From positions 3,006,501 through 3,070,500 of the forward strand of contig NZ_CP022219.1 of NCBI RefSeq assembly GCF_004114915.1: a stretch of 64,000 nt of DNA, in the 5' to 3' direction. The notes beneath the pieces were generated by a model. It was not told the origin of the DNA. It made no database searches and saw only the letters and a list, made by a program, of their open reading frames with translations. A program made the position numbers and the translations under genes. The stretch is from Bradyrhizobium guangxiense. Its GTDB lineage: Bacteria > Pseudomonadota > Alphaproteobacteria > Rhizobiales > Xanthobacteraceae. How positions within the stretch are numbered: the stretch's first letter is position 1; every line of letters starts with the position of its first letter. Shown here one piece after another: positions 42,250 through 54,182 of the stretch.

Positions 42250-43278
42250 TCAGCGATACCTGCCGCGAAATTCGCGTGGGCTGGCTCCGGTCCAGGTGCG
42301 GAAGGCGCGGGAAAAGCTCTTCTCGTTGCGGAAGCCAGCAATCTCGGCGATCCGCTTGATCGGCGTGCGGCCGCGCATCAGCTCCTGCTTGGCGAGCTCG
42401 AATTTTGCCTCCTCCTTGAGATCGCGCAGCGATGTGGACTCCTCGCGCAGGCGGCGGTGCATGGTGCGTGTGGAGAGCGCCAGCTCGCTCGCAACGTCCT
42501 CCGCGCCGAGACTGCGTCCGCGCGCATTGCGGAGCACGCGGCGGACCCGCTCGACCAGCAGCCGGTCGCGCCGATATGGCAGCACGGTCAGCCTGAGCGC
42601 ACCCTTGAGCATGTTGTCGAGATCGACGGCGCTGCGCGTGAGCGGCAGCGAGAGATAGTGCTTGTCGAAGACGATGCGGGCGCGGTCCGCCTTGAAGCGA
42701 ATGTTCCGGCAGAAGATGGTCGGATAGACCGAGACATGGCCGGGCTCCGCATGCGGGAATTCCGCTGCGCGGAGCGCGATCCGGGAGTCGACGGCCCAAC
42801 AGGAGAAGCCGAGCACGTAGCGGAACAGCGTGACCAGGCAGAACTCGCGTAACGACCCGAGATCGCGCAGCTCCCGGATCGAGACCACCGCGGTCTCCTC
42901 GCCGATCTCGAGATCGAGCAACACGTCCTCGGTGACCAGGCGATGGTGCCGGCACCAGCGCTTGAGCGCCAGCTCCAGCGTCGGCGCCGTGATCGAGGCG
43001 CGACACAGCATGCCATAGGTGCCGTAGGGCAGGCGGCGCGAGAACCAGCCCAGCGCCTCGTCGTCGAGCTCGCGCATGGCGTGGCCGGCCAGCGCCTCGA
43101 ACTGGGCGGCCGTGATCCGCCCGTCGGGCGAATTGACCAAGTCCGGCGCGATCTGGCCCCGGCTCAACGCTTCCGCCGGGTCGCAGCCATAGCGCTCATA
43201 GGCGGCCAGCACGCCGCGGACGAAGGCGGCGGGGGTCACGGCCCGGCGCGGAAGCGCGGTTGCGGTCTGAAAAGGCAT
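42250..43278 (-). CDS. AraC-family transcriptional regulator
   Basis: A 342-residue regulator with an N-terminal arabinose-binding-like domain (LGWFSRRLPYGTYGMLCRAS) and a C-terminal double HTH (EDVASELALSTRTMHRRLRE, RTPIKRIAEIAGFRNEKSFS). It is divergent from the isovaleryl-CoA dehydrogenase operon, starts 122 bp apart, and is the obvious candidate for its control. ATG at 43278 is preferred; longer starts add non-conserved sequence. Confidence 0.92.
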   Translation of the reverse strand: MPFQTATALPRRAVTPAAFVRGVLAAYERYGCDPAEALSRGQIAPDLVNSPDGRITAAQFEALAGHAMRELDDEALGWFSRRLPYGTYGMLCRASITAPTLELALKRWCRHHRLVTEDVLLDLEIGEETAVVSIRELRDLGSLREFCLVTLFRYVLGFSCWAVDSRIALRAAEFPHAEPGHVSVYPTIFCRNIRFKADRARIVFDKHYLSLPLTRSAVDLDNMLKGALRLTVLPYRRDRLLVERVRRVLRNARGRSLGAEDVASELALSTRTMHRRLREESTSLRDLKEEAKFELAKQELMRGRTPIKRIAEIAGFRNEKSFSRAFRTWTGASPREFRGRYR

Positions 43279-43400
43279 TGGAACCTGCGGGGTATCCCTC
43301 GGGAAAATCCTCGCCAAGTTTGGCGGAAAATGCAACCTTTTCGACTGCAGAAGGGCTCTGACCCCGCTAGGTTTGGTGCCCAAAATACGGAGGAATCGCC

Positions 43401-44573
43401 TTGAACATCCCGAGCATCGATTTCGATCTGGGCGAAGATATCAGCCTGCTGCGCGACACCTTGCGCGCCTTCGTCGAAGCGGAGATCACCCCGCGCGCCG
43501 CCGAGATCGAGAAGGCCAATCTGTTTCCGGCGGACCTCTGGAAGCGCCTCGGCGACCTCGGCCTGCTCGGCATGACTGCGCCGGAGCAATATGGCGGTTC
43601 CAACATGGGCTATCTCGCCCATATCGTCGCGATGGAGGAGATTTCGCGCGGGTCCGCGGCCGTCGGGCTGTCCTATGGCGCCCATTCCAACCTCTGCGTC
43701 AACCAGATCCGCCGCAATGGCAACGACGCGCAGCGCCAGCGCTATCTGCCCAAGCTGATCTCGGGCGAATATGTCGGCGCGCTCGCGATGTCCGAGCCGG
43801 GCGCCGGCTCCGACGTCGTCTCGATGAAGCTGCGCGCCGACAAGCGCGGCGACCGCTACGTGCTCAACGGCTCCAAGATGTGGATCACCAATGGCGGCGA
43901 TGCCGACGTGCTGGTGGTCTATGCGAAGACCGATCCGGAGGCCGGCCCGCGCGGCATGACTGCCTTCCTCGTCGAGAAGGGCTTCAAAGGCTTCAGCCAC
44001 GGCCAGCATCTCGACAAGCTCGGCATGCGCGGCTCCAACACTTATCCCTTGTTCTTCGACGAGTGCGAGGTGCCGGAAGAGAACGTGATGGGCAAGGTCG
44101 GCGAGGGCGTCAAGGTGCTGATGTCCGGCCTCGACTATGAGCGCGCGGTGCTCTCGGGCGGACCGCTCGGCATCATGGCGGCGTGCATGGATGCGGTCGT
44201 GCCCTACATGCACGAGCGCAAGCAGTTCGGCCAGCCGATCGGCGACTTCCAGCTGATGCAGGGTAAGCTCGCCGACATGTACGCGACCTGGCAGGCCACG
44301 CGCGCCTATGTCTATGCGGTGGGGCGCGCCTGCGACCGCGCCGACCACGCGCGCACCCTGCGCAAGGACGCTGCTGCCGCGATCCTCTATTCCGCGGAAA
44401 AGGCGACGTGGATGGCCGGCGAGGCGATCCAGGCGCTCGGCGGAGTCGGCTACACATCCGAATTCCCTGTGGGGCGTTTGTGGCGCGACGCCAAGCTCTA
44501 CGAGATCGGCGCGGGCACCTCCGAAGTTCGGCGCATGCTGATCGGCCGCGAGCTGATGGCCGAGACGGCTTAG
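43401..44573 (+). CDS. ivd: Isovaleryl-CoA dehydrogenase
   Basis: Oxidises isovaleryl-CoA to 3-methylcrotonyl-CoA in leucine degradation, passing electrons to ETF. The 390-residue acyl-CoA dehydrogenase has FAD and substrate motifs [15 protein letters not shown] and [17 protein letters not shown]. The catalytic base is placed as in the isovaleryl-type, Glu247 in [14 protein letters not shown], rather than near residue 380 as in other acyl-CoA dehydrogenases. The start is TTG at 43401 with GGAGGAATCGCC upstream. It heads an operon of four genes with gaps of 24, 4 and 1 nt. Confidence 0.95.
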   Translation: MNIPSIDFDLGEDISLLRDTLRAFVEAEITPRAAEIEKANLFPADLWKRLGDLGLLGMTAPEQYGGSNMGYLAHIVAMEEISRGSAAVGLSYGAHSNLCVNQIRRNGNDAQRQRYLPKLISGEYVGALAMSEPGAGSDVVSMKLRADKRGDRYVLNGSKMWITNGGDADVLVVYAKTDPEAGPRGMTAFLVEKGFKGFSHGQHLDKLGMRGSNTYPLFFDECEVPEENVMGKVGEGVKVLMSGLDYERAVLSGGPLGIMAACMDAVVPYMHERKQFGQPIGDFQLMQGKLADMYATWQATRAYVYAVGRACDRADHARTLRKDAAAAILYSAEKATWMAGEAIQALGGVGYTSEFPVGRLWRDAKLYEIGAGTSEVRRMLIGRELMAETA

Positions 44574-44597
44574 AACCTTCACTCCATTGGAATCACC

Positions 44598-46202
44598 ATG
44601 CCGCTTCATTCGAGCATCGATCCGTCCTCCCAAGATTTTGCGCGCAATTCCGAAGCCATGCGCGGCCTCGTCGCCGACTTGCGCGAAAGGCTCAGCCAGG
44701 TCGCCGGCGGCGGCGGCGAAGCCTCGCGCAAGCGCCACACCGCGCGCGGCAAGATGCTGGCGCGTGAGCGCGTCGACCTGTTGGTCGATCCCGGCACCTC
44801 GTTCCTGGAGCTGTCGCCGCTCGCCGCCTACGGCCTCTATGGCGGCGACGTGCATTCGGCGAGCGTCGTGACGGGGATAGGGCGCGTTGCGGGCCGCGAA
44901 TGCGTTGTTGTCGCGAACGACGCCACCATCAAGGGCGGCACCTACTATCCGATGACGGTGAAGAAGCACCTGCGCGCGCAGGACATCGCGCGACAGAACA
45001 ATCTGCCCTGTGTCTACATGGTGGATTCCGGCGGCGCCTTCCTGCCGCTCCAGGACGAGATCTTTCCGGACGAGCGGCATTTTGGGCGCATCTTCTACAA
45101 TCAAGCGCAGATGTCCTCACAGGGCATTCCGCAGATCGCGATCGTGATGGGCTCCTGCACCGCCGGCGGCGCCTATGTGCCGGCGATGTCGGACGAGAGC
45201 ATCATCGTGCGCAACCAGGGCACGATCTTCCTCGGCGGCCCGCCGCTGGTGAAGGCCGCGACCGGCGAGGTCGTCAGCGCCGAGGAGCTCGGCGGCGCCG
45301 ACGTGCATTCGCGTCAGTCCGGCGTGACGGATCATTACGCCCAGAACGATGCCCATGCGATCGGGATTGCGCGCCGCATCGTCGGCACGCTGAAACCGTC
45401 GGTACGGCCGAACCTCAACATGCATCCGCCGCGCGATCCGCTGTTTGCGGCGGAGGAGATCTACGGCGTGGTGCCTGTTGACGGCCGCAAGCCGTTCGAC
45501 GTGCGCGACATCATCGCCCGCGTCGTCGACGGCTCGGAGTTCGACGAGTTCAAGAAACTCTACGGCACGACGCTGGTGTGCGGCTTCGCTCATATCTGGG
45601 GCTATCCGGTCGGCATCATCGCCAACAACGGCATCCTGTTCAGCGAGAGCTCGCTGAAGGGCGCGCATTTCATCGAGCTGTGCTGTCAGCGCGGCATTCC
45701 CCTGGTGTTTCTGCAGAACATCACCGGCTTCATGGTCGGCAAGAAGTACGAGGCCGGCGGCATCGCCCGCGATGGTGCCAAGCTGGTGACGGCGGTCGCG
45801 ACGGCGTCGGTGCCGAAATTCACCGTCGTGATCGGCGGCTCCTACGGCGCCGGCAATTACGGCATGTGCGGCCGCGCCTACTCGCCGCGGTTCCTGTGGA
45901 TGTGGCCGAATGCTCGCATCTCGGTGATGGGCGGCGAGCAGGCCTCGATGGTGCTGAGCCAGGTCCGCCGCGACAATATCGAGGCCAAGGGCGATAGCTG
46001 GTCCAAGGAGGAGGAAGACAAATTCCGCGAGCCGATCCGCGCGCAATATGAGAGCCAGGGACACCCATACTATGCGACTGCACGCCTGTGGGATGACGGC
46101 GTGATCGACCCGGCCGACACGCGGCTCGTGCTCGGCCTCGGCCTCTCGGCGGCGTCGAATGCGCCGATCGAGCCGACGAAATTCGGCCTGTTCAGGATGT
46201 GA
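44598..46202 (+). CDS. mccB: Methylcrotonyl-CoA carboxylase beta (carboxyltransferase) subunit
   Basis: Transfers carboxyl from biotin to 3-methylcrotonyl-CoA. The 534-residue protein is a full carboxyltransferase of the MCC/PCC beta type, with both the N-terminal domain ([28 protein letters not shown]) and the C-terminal one ([34 protein letters not shown]). Its position after ivd and before the biotin subunit identifies it as the methylcrotonyl form rather than propionyl. Confidence 0.95.
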   Translation: MPLHSSIDPSSQDFARNSEAMRGLVADLRERLSQVAGGGGEASRKRHTARGKMLARERVDLLVDPGTSFLELSPLAAYGLYGGDVHSASVVTGIGRVAGRECVVVANDATIKGGTYYPMTVKKHLRAQDIARQNNLPCVYMVDSGGAFLPLQDEIFPDERHFGRIFYNQAQMSSQGIPQIAIVMGSCTAGGAYVPAMSDESIIVRNQGTIFLGGPPLVKAATGEVVSAEELGGADVHSRQSGVTDHYAQNDAHAIGIARRIVGTLKPSVRPNLNMHPPRDPLFAAEEIYGVVPVDGRKPFDVRDIIARVVDGSEFDEFKKLYGTTLVCGFAHIWGYPVGIIANNGILFSESSLKGAHFIELCCQRGIPLVFLQNITGFMVGKKYEAGGIARDGAKLVTAVATASVPKFTVVIGGSYGAGNYGMCGRAYSPRFLWMWPNARISVMGGEQASMVLSQVRRDNIEAKGDSWSKEEEDKFREPIRAQYESQGHPYYATARLWDDGVIDPADTRLVLGLGLSAASNAPIEPTKFGLFRM

Positions 46203-46206
46203 TGCG

Positions 46207-48210
<2,004 letters not shown>

Positions 48211-48211
48211 C

Positions 48212-49123
48212 ATGAGCGACCAGGTCCGCATCATCGAAATGGGGCCGCGCGACGGCCTCCAGAACGAGAAGACTCCCGTCAGCGTCGAGGCCCGCATCGC
48301 CTTCATCGAGGCGCTGGTTGGGGCCGGCCTCGATACGGTCGAGGTCGGCGCCTTCGTGTCGCCCAAGGCGATCCCGCAGATGGCGAGCTCGGATGCCGTG
48401 TTGCGCGGCGTTAACCACCTGACGCGGGCGGAATTCCACGTGCTGGTGCCGAACGAGAAGGGCTACGACGGCGCGCGGGCCGCGGGCGCGAAGGTGGTCT
48501 CGGTGTTCGCTGCGGCCTCCGAAGGCTTCTCGCGGGCCAACATCAATTGCACAGTCGCGGAATCCATCGAGCGCTTCAAGCCGGTGCTGGCGCGCGCCAA
48601 GGCCGATGGCGTCAAGGTGCGTGGCTATATCTCCTGCGTGCTCGGCTGTCCGTTCGATGGCGAGATCAAGCCGAAGGTGGTGGCCGATCTCGCGAGCACG
48701 CTGTTCGACCTCGGCTGCTACGAGATCTCGCTCGGCGACACCATCGGCGTCGGCACGCCAACCAAGGCCAAGGAGATGCTGCGCGCGGTTGCCGCCAACA
48801 TTCCCTCAGCCAGGCTGGCGATGCATTTCCACGACACCTACGGCCAGGCGCTTGCCAACCTCTATGCCGGGATGGAAGAGGGCGTCCGCGTCATCGACGC
48901 CGCGGCCGGCGGCCTCGGCGGCTGTCCCTATGCGCCGGGCGCGACCGGCAATGTCGCGACCGAGGACGTCGTCTACATGCTGGACGGCATGGGCGTCAGG
49001 ACTGGCGTCGATATGGACAAGCTGTTGGCGGCGACGAACGAGATGAGCAGCGTGCTTGGCAAGCCGCCGGTGAGCCGCGTGGCGTCGGCGCTGAATGCAA
49101 AGAAGAAGCGGGCGGCTTCATAG
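48212..49123 (+). CDS. mvaB: Hydroxymethylglutaryl-CoA lyase
   Basis: Splits HMG-CoA to acetoacetate and acetyl-CoA, the last step of leucine degradation. The 303-residue TIM barrel has EMGPRDGLQNE at the start, the metal-binding His pair in LAMHFHDTYG, and GGLGGCPYAPGATGN with the catalytic Cys loop. One nt separates it from mccA. It is the last gene of the operon, since a REP-like repeat follows. Confidence 0.95.
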   Translation: MSDQVRIIEMGPRDGLQNEKTPVSVEARIAFIEALVGAGLDTVEVGAFVSPKAIPQMASSDAVLRGVNHLTRAEFHVLVPNEKGYDGARAAGAKVVSVFAAASEGFSRANINCTVAESIERFKPVLARAKADGVKVRGYISCVLGCPFDGEIKPKVVADLASTLFDLGCYEISLGDTIGVGTPTKAKEMLRAVAANIPSARLAMHFHDTYGQALANLYAGMEEGVRVIDAAAGGLGGCPYAPGATGNVATEDVVYMLDGMGVRTGVDMDKLLAATNEMSSVLGKPPVSRVASALNAKKKRAAS

Positions 49124-49150
49124 TCTTCCGTTATTGCGAGCGTAGGTGCC

Positions 49151-49241
49151 GTAGGGTGGACAAAGGCGCGTAGCGCCGTGCCCACCATCTTTCTCAATCA
49201 TTGGCAGAAGGTGGGCACGCGTTCGCTTTGCCCAGCCTACG
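49151..49241. repeat. REP-like inverted repeat pair
   Basis: GTAGGGTGGACAAAGGCGCG to CGTGCCCACC (49151-49186) and GGTGGGCACGCGTTCGCTTTG to CAGCCTAC (49210-49239, with short flanks) are inverted relative to each other. A similar pair lies at 54043-54166. Located between mvaB and the DapA-like gene, both of which end here, so it may act as a transcription boundary. Confidence 0.7.
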
Positions 49242-49251
49242 AGACCTGCCG

Positions 49252-50178
49252 TTAAGCCGCCTTCAGGCCGACATCCGGCAGACGCGGCCGGTTCTTGAGC
49301 GCCTTCGCCATCATGCCCTCGACCTCGGCCTTCTCGTGCGGCAGCAGCGCGAGACGGGGCGGGCGGGTCAGTGCGGTGCCGCGGCCCATGAGGTGCTCGC
49401 ACAGCTTGATGCACTGGACGAGGTCGGGGCGGGCATCGAGATGCAGGAGCGGCATGAACCATTCGTAGAGCGGCATCGCTTCGGCAAAGCGCCCGGTCTT
49501 GGCGAGGCGGAACAGCGTCTCGCCTTCGCGCGGGAAGGCGTTCGACATGCCGGAGACCCAGCCCACGGCGCCCATGGCGACGCTCTCGACGATGACGTCG
49601 TCGAGGCCCGCAAACAGCACGAAGCGGTCGCCGACCATGTTGCGGGTGTCGATGAAGCGGCGGGGGTCACCCGAAGAATCCTTGAAGCAGACCACGGTCT
49701 CGACGTCGGCGAGCGAGGCGAGGATGTCCGGGGTGACGTCGTTCTTGTAGATCGGCGGATTGTTGTAGAGCATCACCGGCAGGTCGGTCGCAGAGGCGAC
49801 GGCGCGGAAATGCGCGGCGGTCTCGTGCGGCTTGGACGAATAGACCAGCGCCGGCATCACCATGACGCCGTCGATGCCGACGCGTGCGGCTTCCTTCGCG
49901 GTCTCCACCGCGAAGGCCGTGGTGAATTCGGCGATGCCGCACAGCACGGGCACGCGGCCCTTCGCGACCGCCTTCGCGGTCTCCATGATCGCGACCTTCT
50001 CCTTGCGCTCGAGCGAGGTGTTCTCGCCGACCGAGCCGCAAACGATCAGGCCGGAGACGCCGTCGCGGATCAGCCCGTCCATCACCTTCGCGGTGGCGTC
50101 GATGTCGAGCGAGAGATCGTCGTGAAATTGGGTGGTGACGGCCGGGAAGACGCCTTCCCAGGAAACGCGGCGGCTCAT
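49252..50178 (-). CDS. DapA-family lyase/aldolase
   Basis: A 308-residue TIM-barrel Schiff-base enzyme of the DHDPS/N-acetylneuraminate lyase family. Lys166 (VVCFKDSSGD) forms the Schiff base and Tyr138 (MLYNNPP) is the proton relay. It lies 72 bp after the TRAP substrate-binding gene on the same strand. Linked to a TRAP transporter, a role in sugar-acid or hydroxyproline catabolism is more likely than lysine synthesis; this is inference from context. The true substrate is unknown. Confidence 0.9.
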   Translation of the reverse strand: MSRRVSWEGVFPAVTTQFHDDLSLDIDATAKVMDGLIRDGVSGLIVCGSVGENTSLERKEKVAIMETAKAVAKGRVPVLCGIAEFTTAFAVETAKEAARVGIDGVMVMPALVYSSKPHETAAHFRAVASATDLPVMLYNNPPIYKNDVTPDILASLADVETVVCFKDSSGDPRRFIDTRNMVGDRFVLFAGLDDVIVESVAMGAVGWVSGMSNAFPREGETLFRLAKTGRFAEAMPLYEWFMPLLHLDARPDLVQCIKLCEHLMGRGTALTRPPRLALLPHEKAEVEGMMAKALKNRPRLPDVGLKAA

Positions 50179-50250
50179 TGATTGACTCCAAGTAAGATTG
50201 CCGGCGGGGGGCTGGATCCGCCGGGCGTTGTGAAGAGGATGGCGGTGGGA

Positions 50251-51234
50251 TCAGAGCGTTGCGCCGACCTTGCGCAGCTCGGCGAGAACCGGCGCCTTGG
50301 GCAGCCAGATCTTGTCGAACTCGGCGATCACGGCCTCGGTGTCCCCGGCCGGCACCTGTCGGATCGGGATCGGTGCATTCTTGAAGTTCTCGATCAGCGC
50401 GGGCTCGTTGCCGGCAAGCTCGTCGATCTGCGCGTCCAGCGTCGACTTCACGAGCTTGGTGATCAGCTCGCGGTCAGCCGGCGGCAGCGACTGCCAGACC
50501 CGGCCAGAGACGACGGCTGCCATCGGCATGAAGACGGCATTCATCTGCAGGATCACTTTCGACACCTTGTCGAAACGCTGGTTCCAGGAAAATTCGAGAT
50601 CGGCCTCGAGGCCGTCGACCTGGCCGTTGGCCATGGCATCGAACACCTGCGGAGTCGGGATCGGCGTCGGCGCTGCGCCAAGGGAGGAATAGAAATCGCG
50701 GTAGACCGGCGTCGGATTGATGCGCAGCTTCATGCCCTTGATGTCGGCGAGCGTATTCAGGTCCTTGGAGGAGAACACCGCGCGCATGCCGGTGATACCC
50801 CAGCCGAGGCCGATCGTGCCGGTCTCCTGCGGCAGCACCTCGAACAATTTGACTGCGGCCGGGTGCCGCACGAATTTCGCCACCGACGATGTCGAGCGGA
50901 CGATGTAGGGCGCGTTGATCGCGGCGATGTGCGGCACGCGCGAGCCGAGCTCGGCGGCCTGGATGAAGCCCATGTCGAGCGCTCCCGACTGCAATTGCTG
51001 CATCATCGCGGTCTCGTTGCCGAGCTGACCGGAGTGGAACACGGTCAGGGTCAGGCGGCCATTGGACGCGGCCTTGAGCTCGTCGCCGAACTTCAGCGCG
51101 GCCTTGTTCCAGGAATGGCCGTTGGGCGTGATCAGGCCGAGGCGGAATTCCTTGGCCTGGGCCAGCGCCAGCGACGGCGCGAACACCGATGCGGCGGCGC
51201 TGGCGGCGAGAAAGCGGCGACGGGAGAGCGGCAT
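50251..51234 (-). CDS. TRAP transporter substrate-binding protein DctP (system 1)
   Basis: A 327-residue periplasmic binding protein with a signal peptide containing SRRRFLAASAAASVFAPSLA, Tat-like. The conserved Arg and substrate region (ADIKGMKLRINPTPVYRDFY, GQVDGLEADLEF) is typical of the DctP family. It follows dctM by 25 bp in the order dctQ-dctM-dctP on the minus strand. The ligand is probably a carboxylate, not determinable here. Confidence 0.94.
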   Translation of the reverse strand: MPLSRRRFLAASAAASVFAPSLALAQAKEFRLGLITPNGHSWNKAALKFGDELKAASNGRLTLTVFHSGQLGNETAMMQQLQSGALDMGFIQAAELGSRVPHIAAINAPYIVRSTSSVAKFVRHPAAVKLFEVLPQETGTIGLGWGITGMRAVFSSKDLNTLADIKGMKLRINPTPVYRDFYSSLGAAPTPIPTPQVFDAMANGQVDGLEADLEFSWNQRFDKVSKVILQMNAVFMPMAAVVSGRVWQSLPPADRELITKLVKSTLDAQIDELAGNEPALIENFKNAPIPIRQVPAGDTEAVIAEFDKIWLPKAPVLAELRKVGATL

Positions 51235-51259
51235 GGTCGGGGTTTCCTTTCGGATAGGC

Positions 51260-52525
51260 TTATTTGACGAGGATCAGCGAGAGCGAGGGGTAGAGCGAGA
51301 GCAGCACCAGGAGGACGCAGGAGATGACGAAGAAGGGCAGCGTCACCATGAACATCTTGCCGGGCTTGGCGCCGGTGACGGCGGCCGCGACGAAGAAGCA
51401 AAGCCCGACCGGCGGCGACAAAAGGCCGAGCACGAGGTTGATCACGACCACGACGCCGAACTGCCGGGGATCGATGTGATAGACCTCAGTCGCAACGGGC
51501 AGCAGGATCGGCACCGTCATGATCAGGCCGGGAATGCCGTCGATGACCGTGCCGATCACCAGCAGGATGACGTTGCAGACCAGCATGAAGCTGACGGGAT
51601 CCTTGGCGGCGGTCTGGATCCAGGCGGCGGTCTCCTGCGGCACCTTGCCGAAGATCAGGACCCAGGAGAACACCGCGGCGGCCGCGACCAGGAACAGCAC
51701 GATCGCCGAATAGATCGCACTGCGCAGCATCATCTGCGGCAGCTGCGAGAACTCGAACTCCTTGGTCCAGAATTTTCCGACCAGGGCCGCGGCAACGGCA
51801 CCGACGGCCGCCGATTCCGTCGCATTGGCGAGGCCGCCGAGGATGGTGCCGACGATGACGATCGGGATCAGCAGCGTCGGCGACGTCCGCAGGATCGTCA
51901 TGACGCGCTGGCGCGGCGTCTGATAGTCCGCGCGCGGATAGTTGTAGATATAGCCCATCAGTGCGATGACGAGACAGAACATCACGGTGAGGATGACGCC
52001 CGGCACGATGCCGGCGATCAGCATGTCGCTGACCGAGACCTGCGCCAGCACGCTGTAGACCACGAACATCACCGACGGCGGGATGATCGGGCCGAGCATG
52101 CCGCCATAGGCGGTGAGGCCGGCCGCGAAGGTCTTGTCGTAGCCCTTCTTCTCCATCTCCGGCACCATGATCTGGGCCATGATCGCGACCTGCGCGGTCG
52201 CGGATCCCAGGATGGACGAGATGAACATGTTGGCGAGGATGTTGACGTAGGCGAGCCCGCCCTTGAGCGAGCCGACGAAGGCCATCGCCATGTCGACGAT
52301 GCGCCGCGTGATGCCGCCGCCGTTCATGATCTCGCCGATCAGGATGAACAGCGGAATTGCAATCAGGCCGTAACTGTCGACGCCGCCGAACAGCTGAAGC
52401 GGGTAGGACTGAAACAGCACCGGATTGCCTGAGGCGGCGATGTAGACGAGCCCGGCGAGACACAGGCAGAGCCCGATCGGCACGCCGACCAGCATGAAGG
52501 CCATGAAAGCCGCCGACGTGATCAT
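51260..52525 (-). CDS. TRAP transporter large permease DctM (system 1)
   Basis: A 421-residue membrane protein of the DctM family (about 12 helices), which carries substrate with Na+. Features are FMLVGVPIGLCLCLAG, PLFILIGEIMNGGGITRRIV and GLTAYGGMLGPIIPPSVMFV. ATG 52525 overlaps the stop of dctQ (TGATG). Together with dctQ and dctP it forms one complete TRAP system. Confidence 0.95.
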   Translation of the reverse strand: MITSAAFMAFMLVGVPIGLCLCLAGLVYIAASGNPVLFQSYPLQLFGGVDSYGLIAIPLFILIGEIMNGGGITRRIVDMAMAFVGSLKGGLAYVNILANMFISSILGSATAQVAIMAQIMVPEMEKKGYDKTFAAGLTAYGGMLGPIIPPSVMFVVYSVLAQVSVSDMLIAGIVPGVILTVMFCLVIALMGYIYNYPRADYQTPRQRVMTILRTSPTLLIPIVIVGTILGGLANATESAAVGAVAAALVGKFWTKEFEFSQLPQMMLRSAIYSAIVLFLVAAAAVFSWVLIFGKVPQETAAWIQTAAKDPVSFMLVCNVILLVIGTVIDGIPGLIMTVPILLPVATEVYHIDPRQFGVVVVINLVLGLLSPPVGLCFFVAAAVTGAKPGKMFMVTLPFFVISCVLLVLLSLYPSLSLILVK

Positions 52526-53148
52526 CAGTTGACCCCGTCGAGCTCGGAGAGCTGAAAGCCCGTCAGCGGCGTGCGCGGGACCAGCCCGAGATCTTCCAGC
52601 AGATTGGCGAGGCCGTGGATGGTCATCGACACCGCGAAGATCGGCAGCGTCAGATACATCACCCAGGTCGGCCAATTCAGCGTCTGGGTGCGCTCGGTGT
52701 AGAGGAAGTTGAAGGTCTCGGCCGCGAGCTGGCGCCCGTCGAAGCCGGCGAGCGCGAGGCCAATCGGGTCCATCCAGAGCACGCAGGTGACGGTCAGGGC
52801 GATGCCGAACACGACGACGAGGCCGGTCGAGATCACCTTGGCCGTTTTTTGCTGCCGTGGCGACAGGCGCTCCGTCAGCATGGTCCCCGCGAAGTCGAGC
52901 CGCAGCCGCGTCATCGCCGATGCGCCGATGAAGGTCAGCCAGACCACGCAATAGACGGCAGACTCGTCGATCCAGTAGATCGGGAAATGCGAGTAGCGGG
53001 TGACGACGTTGACCAGGATCAGGCCGGTGAGCAGATACATCAGGCCCATCAGCGCTAGGCGCTCGAAGGCGAGCAGGGCGCTCGACATCCGGACGACCGT
53101 ACGTCGGAGGCTGAGCGCGCGCGTGGCCGGCATCGTCTGCTCGATCAT
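52525..53148 (-). CDS. TRAP transporter small permease DctQ (system 1)
   Basis: A 207-residue membrane protein with about four helices, the small TRAP permease (VYCVVWLTFIGASAMTRLRL, MVHGL-like end). ATG at 53148 is assumed; MPATRAL at 53133 is possible. It is the first gene of the operon, 40 bp from the palindrome at 53189. The start has no clear Shine-Dalgarno site. Confidence 0.88.
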   Translation of the reverse strand: MIEQTMPATRALSLRRTVVRMSSALLAFERLALMGLMYLLTGLILVNVVTRYSHFPIYWIDESAVYCVVWLTFIGASAMTRLRLDFAGTMLTERLSPRQQKTAKVISTGLVVVFGIALTVTCVLWMDPIGLALAGFDGRQLAAETFNFLYTERTQTLNWPTWVMYLTLPIFAVSMTIHGLANLLEDLGLVPRTPLTGFQLSELDGVN

Positions 53149-53188
53149 GAAAGAGGCCCCAACCCCAAAGAATTGTCGTGCGATTGCC

Positions 53189-53209
53189 AAATGTATAATT
53201 TATACATTT
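53189..53209. promoter_or_regulatory. Probable GntR operator (21-bp perfect palindrome)
   Basis: AAATGTATAA (53189-53198), one central T, TTATACATTT (53200-53209) is a perfect 10-bp inverted repeat in AT-rich sequence. It lies 41 bp upstream of dctQ and 153 bp upstream of the divergent gntR. FadR/VanR-type GntR dimers bind such TGTATA...TATACA palindromes. It probably represses the TRAP operon and perhaps gntR. Confidence 0.72.
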
Positions 53210-53362
53210 TGGGAGTCAAACGGAGATTGCGGTCATTTCGGCGGCAGGGCGCGCTTTTGCTGGGCACTCGCTTTGCGGAGTGCTCGGCTTTTGCCGGGCA
53301 CCTCAACATGCAAGACAGGGACCGTGTCGGCGGAACGAGTCGGAAGGACAACAGAAGGTCAG

Positions 53363-54046
53363 ATGAAACAGCCTCTGAAACACCGCACCCTGTCGGCTGC
53401 GATCGTCGATCAGCTCCGGCAGGCGATCCTCGACGGCACCTATCCGGCCGGATCGCAACTGCGCCAGGATGCGCTCGGCGAGGCCTATGGCGTCAGTCGC
53501 ATTCCCGTGCGCGAGGCGCTATTCCAGCTCGAAGCGGAAGGGCTGGTGCGGATCGTGCCGCAGAAGGGTGCCATCGTCTCCGAGCTGTCGCTGGACGAGA
53601 TTAACGACGTCTTCGACCTGCGCCGCATCCTGGAGCCGCGGCTGCTGGCGCAATCGGCGCCGCGCTTCACCGCGGAGGACTTCCAGGGGCTAGACGACAT
53701 CCACAAGAGCTTCGAGAAGGCGATCAAGGCGCGCAATGTCAGCGAATGGGGCCAGCTCAACGCCGACTTCCACATGGCGCTCTATGTGCACGCGCCGCAG
53801 CCGCGTACGCGCGCGATCGTGCTGTCGCTGCTGCAGACCAGTGACCGCTACACGCGCCTGCAGCTCTCCAACACCAAGGCGATGGGGATAGCGGAGAAGG
53901 AGCACGCCGAGCTGATCGCACTCTGCCGCACAGGGAAGGTCGAGGACGCCTGCCGGTTCCTGGAGCGGCACATCGAGGCCGTGCGCAAGGATCTGTTGCA
54001 GGTCGTCGCGAACGCGCCAAAGGGGCGGCGGAAGGAGAAATCGTAG
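53363..54046 (+). CDS. GntR-family (FCD) transcriptional regulator
   Basis: A 227-residue regulator with an N-terminal winged helix (LRQAILDGTYPAGSQLRQDAL, read as LRQAILDGTYPAG and SQLRQDALGEAYGVSRIPVR in parts) and a C-terminal all-helical FCD domain. His in DFHMAL, EKEHAEL and LERHIEAV fit the metal/ligand site of the FadR group. It lies between two TRAP transporters and is divergent from the first. The ligand is likely the transported carboxylate. AGAAGGTCAG precedes the ATG. Confidence 0.93.
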   Translation: MKQPLKHRTLSAAIVDQLRQAILDGTYPAGSQLRQDALGEAYGVSRIPVREALFQLEAEGLVRIVPQKGAIVSELSLDEINDVFDLRRILEPRLLAQSAPRFTAEDFQGLDDIHKSFEKAIKARNVSEWGQLNADFHMALYVHAPQPRTRAIVLSLLQTSDRYTRLQLSNTKAMGIAEKEHAELIALCRTGKVEDACRFLERHIEAVRKDLLQVVANAPKGRRKEKS

Positions 54047-54166
54047 GCTGGACAAAGGCGCGTAGCGCCGTGCCCACCGTCCCTCCGTGATCGCCCTCAG
54101 GCGGTTGGCACGCTTCCGCCTTCGCTCTTCGAGCTACGGCGGGCAAGTCGCTTTGCCCATCCTACG
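54043..54166. repeat. REP-like repeat pair overlapping the gntR stop
   Basis: 54043-54080 (GTAGGCTGGACAAAGGCGCG onward) closely matches 49151-49188, and 54143-54166 (GGCAAGTCGCTTTGCCCATC then CTACG) resembles the right arm of the same family. The TAG of gntR falls inside the first CGTAGG, so the repeat end supplies the stop codon. Confidence 0.68.
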
Positions 54167-54182
54167 GCAGTCGTGATTGTCG

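Noticed and set aside
43236..45104. 622-codon open frame opposite ivd and mccB
   Set aside because: Antisense shadow of two clear enzymes, without motifs or ribosome site.
51062..52432. 456-codon open frame opposite dctM
   Set aside because: Asp/His/Arg-rich shadow of the TRAP permease.
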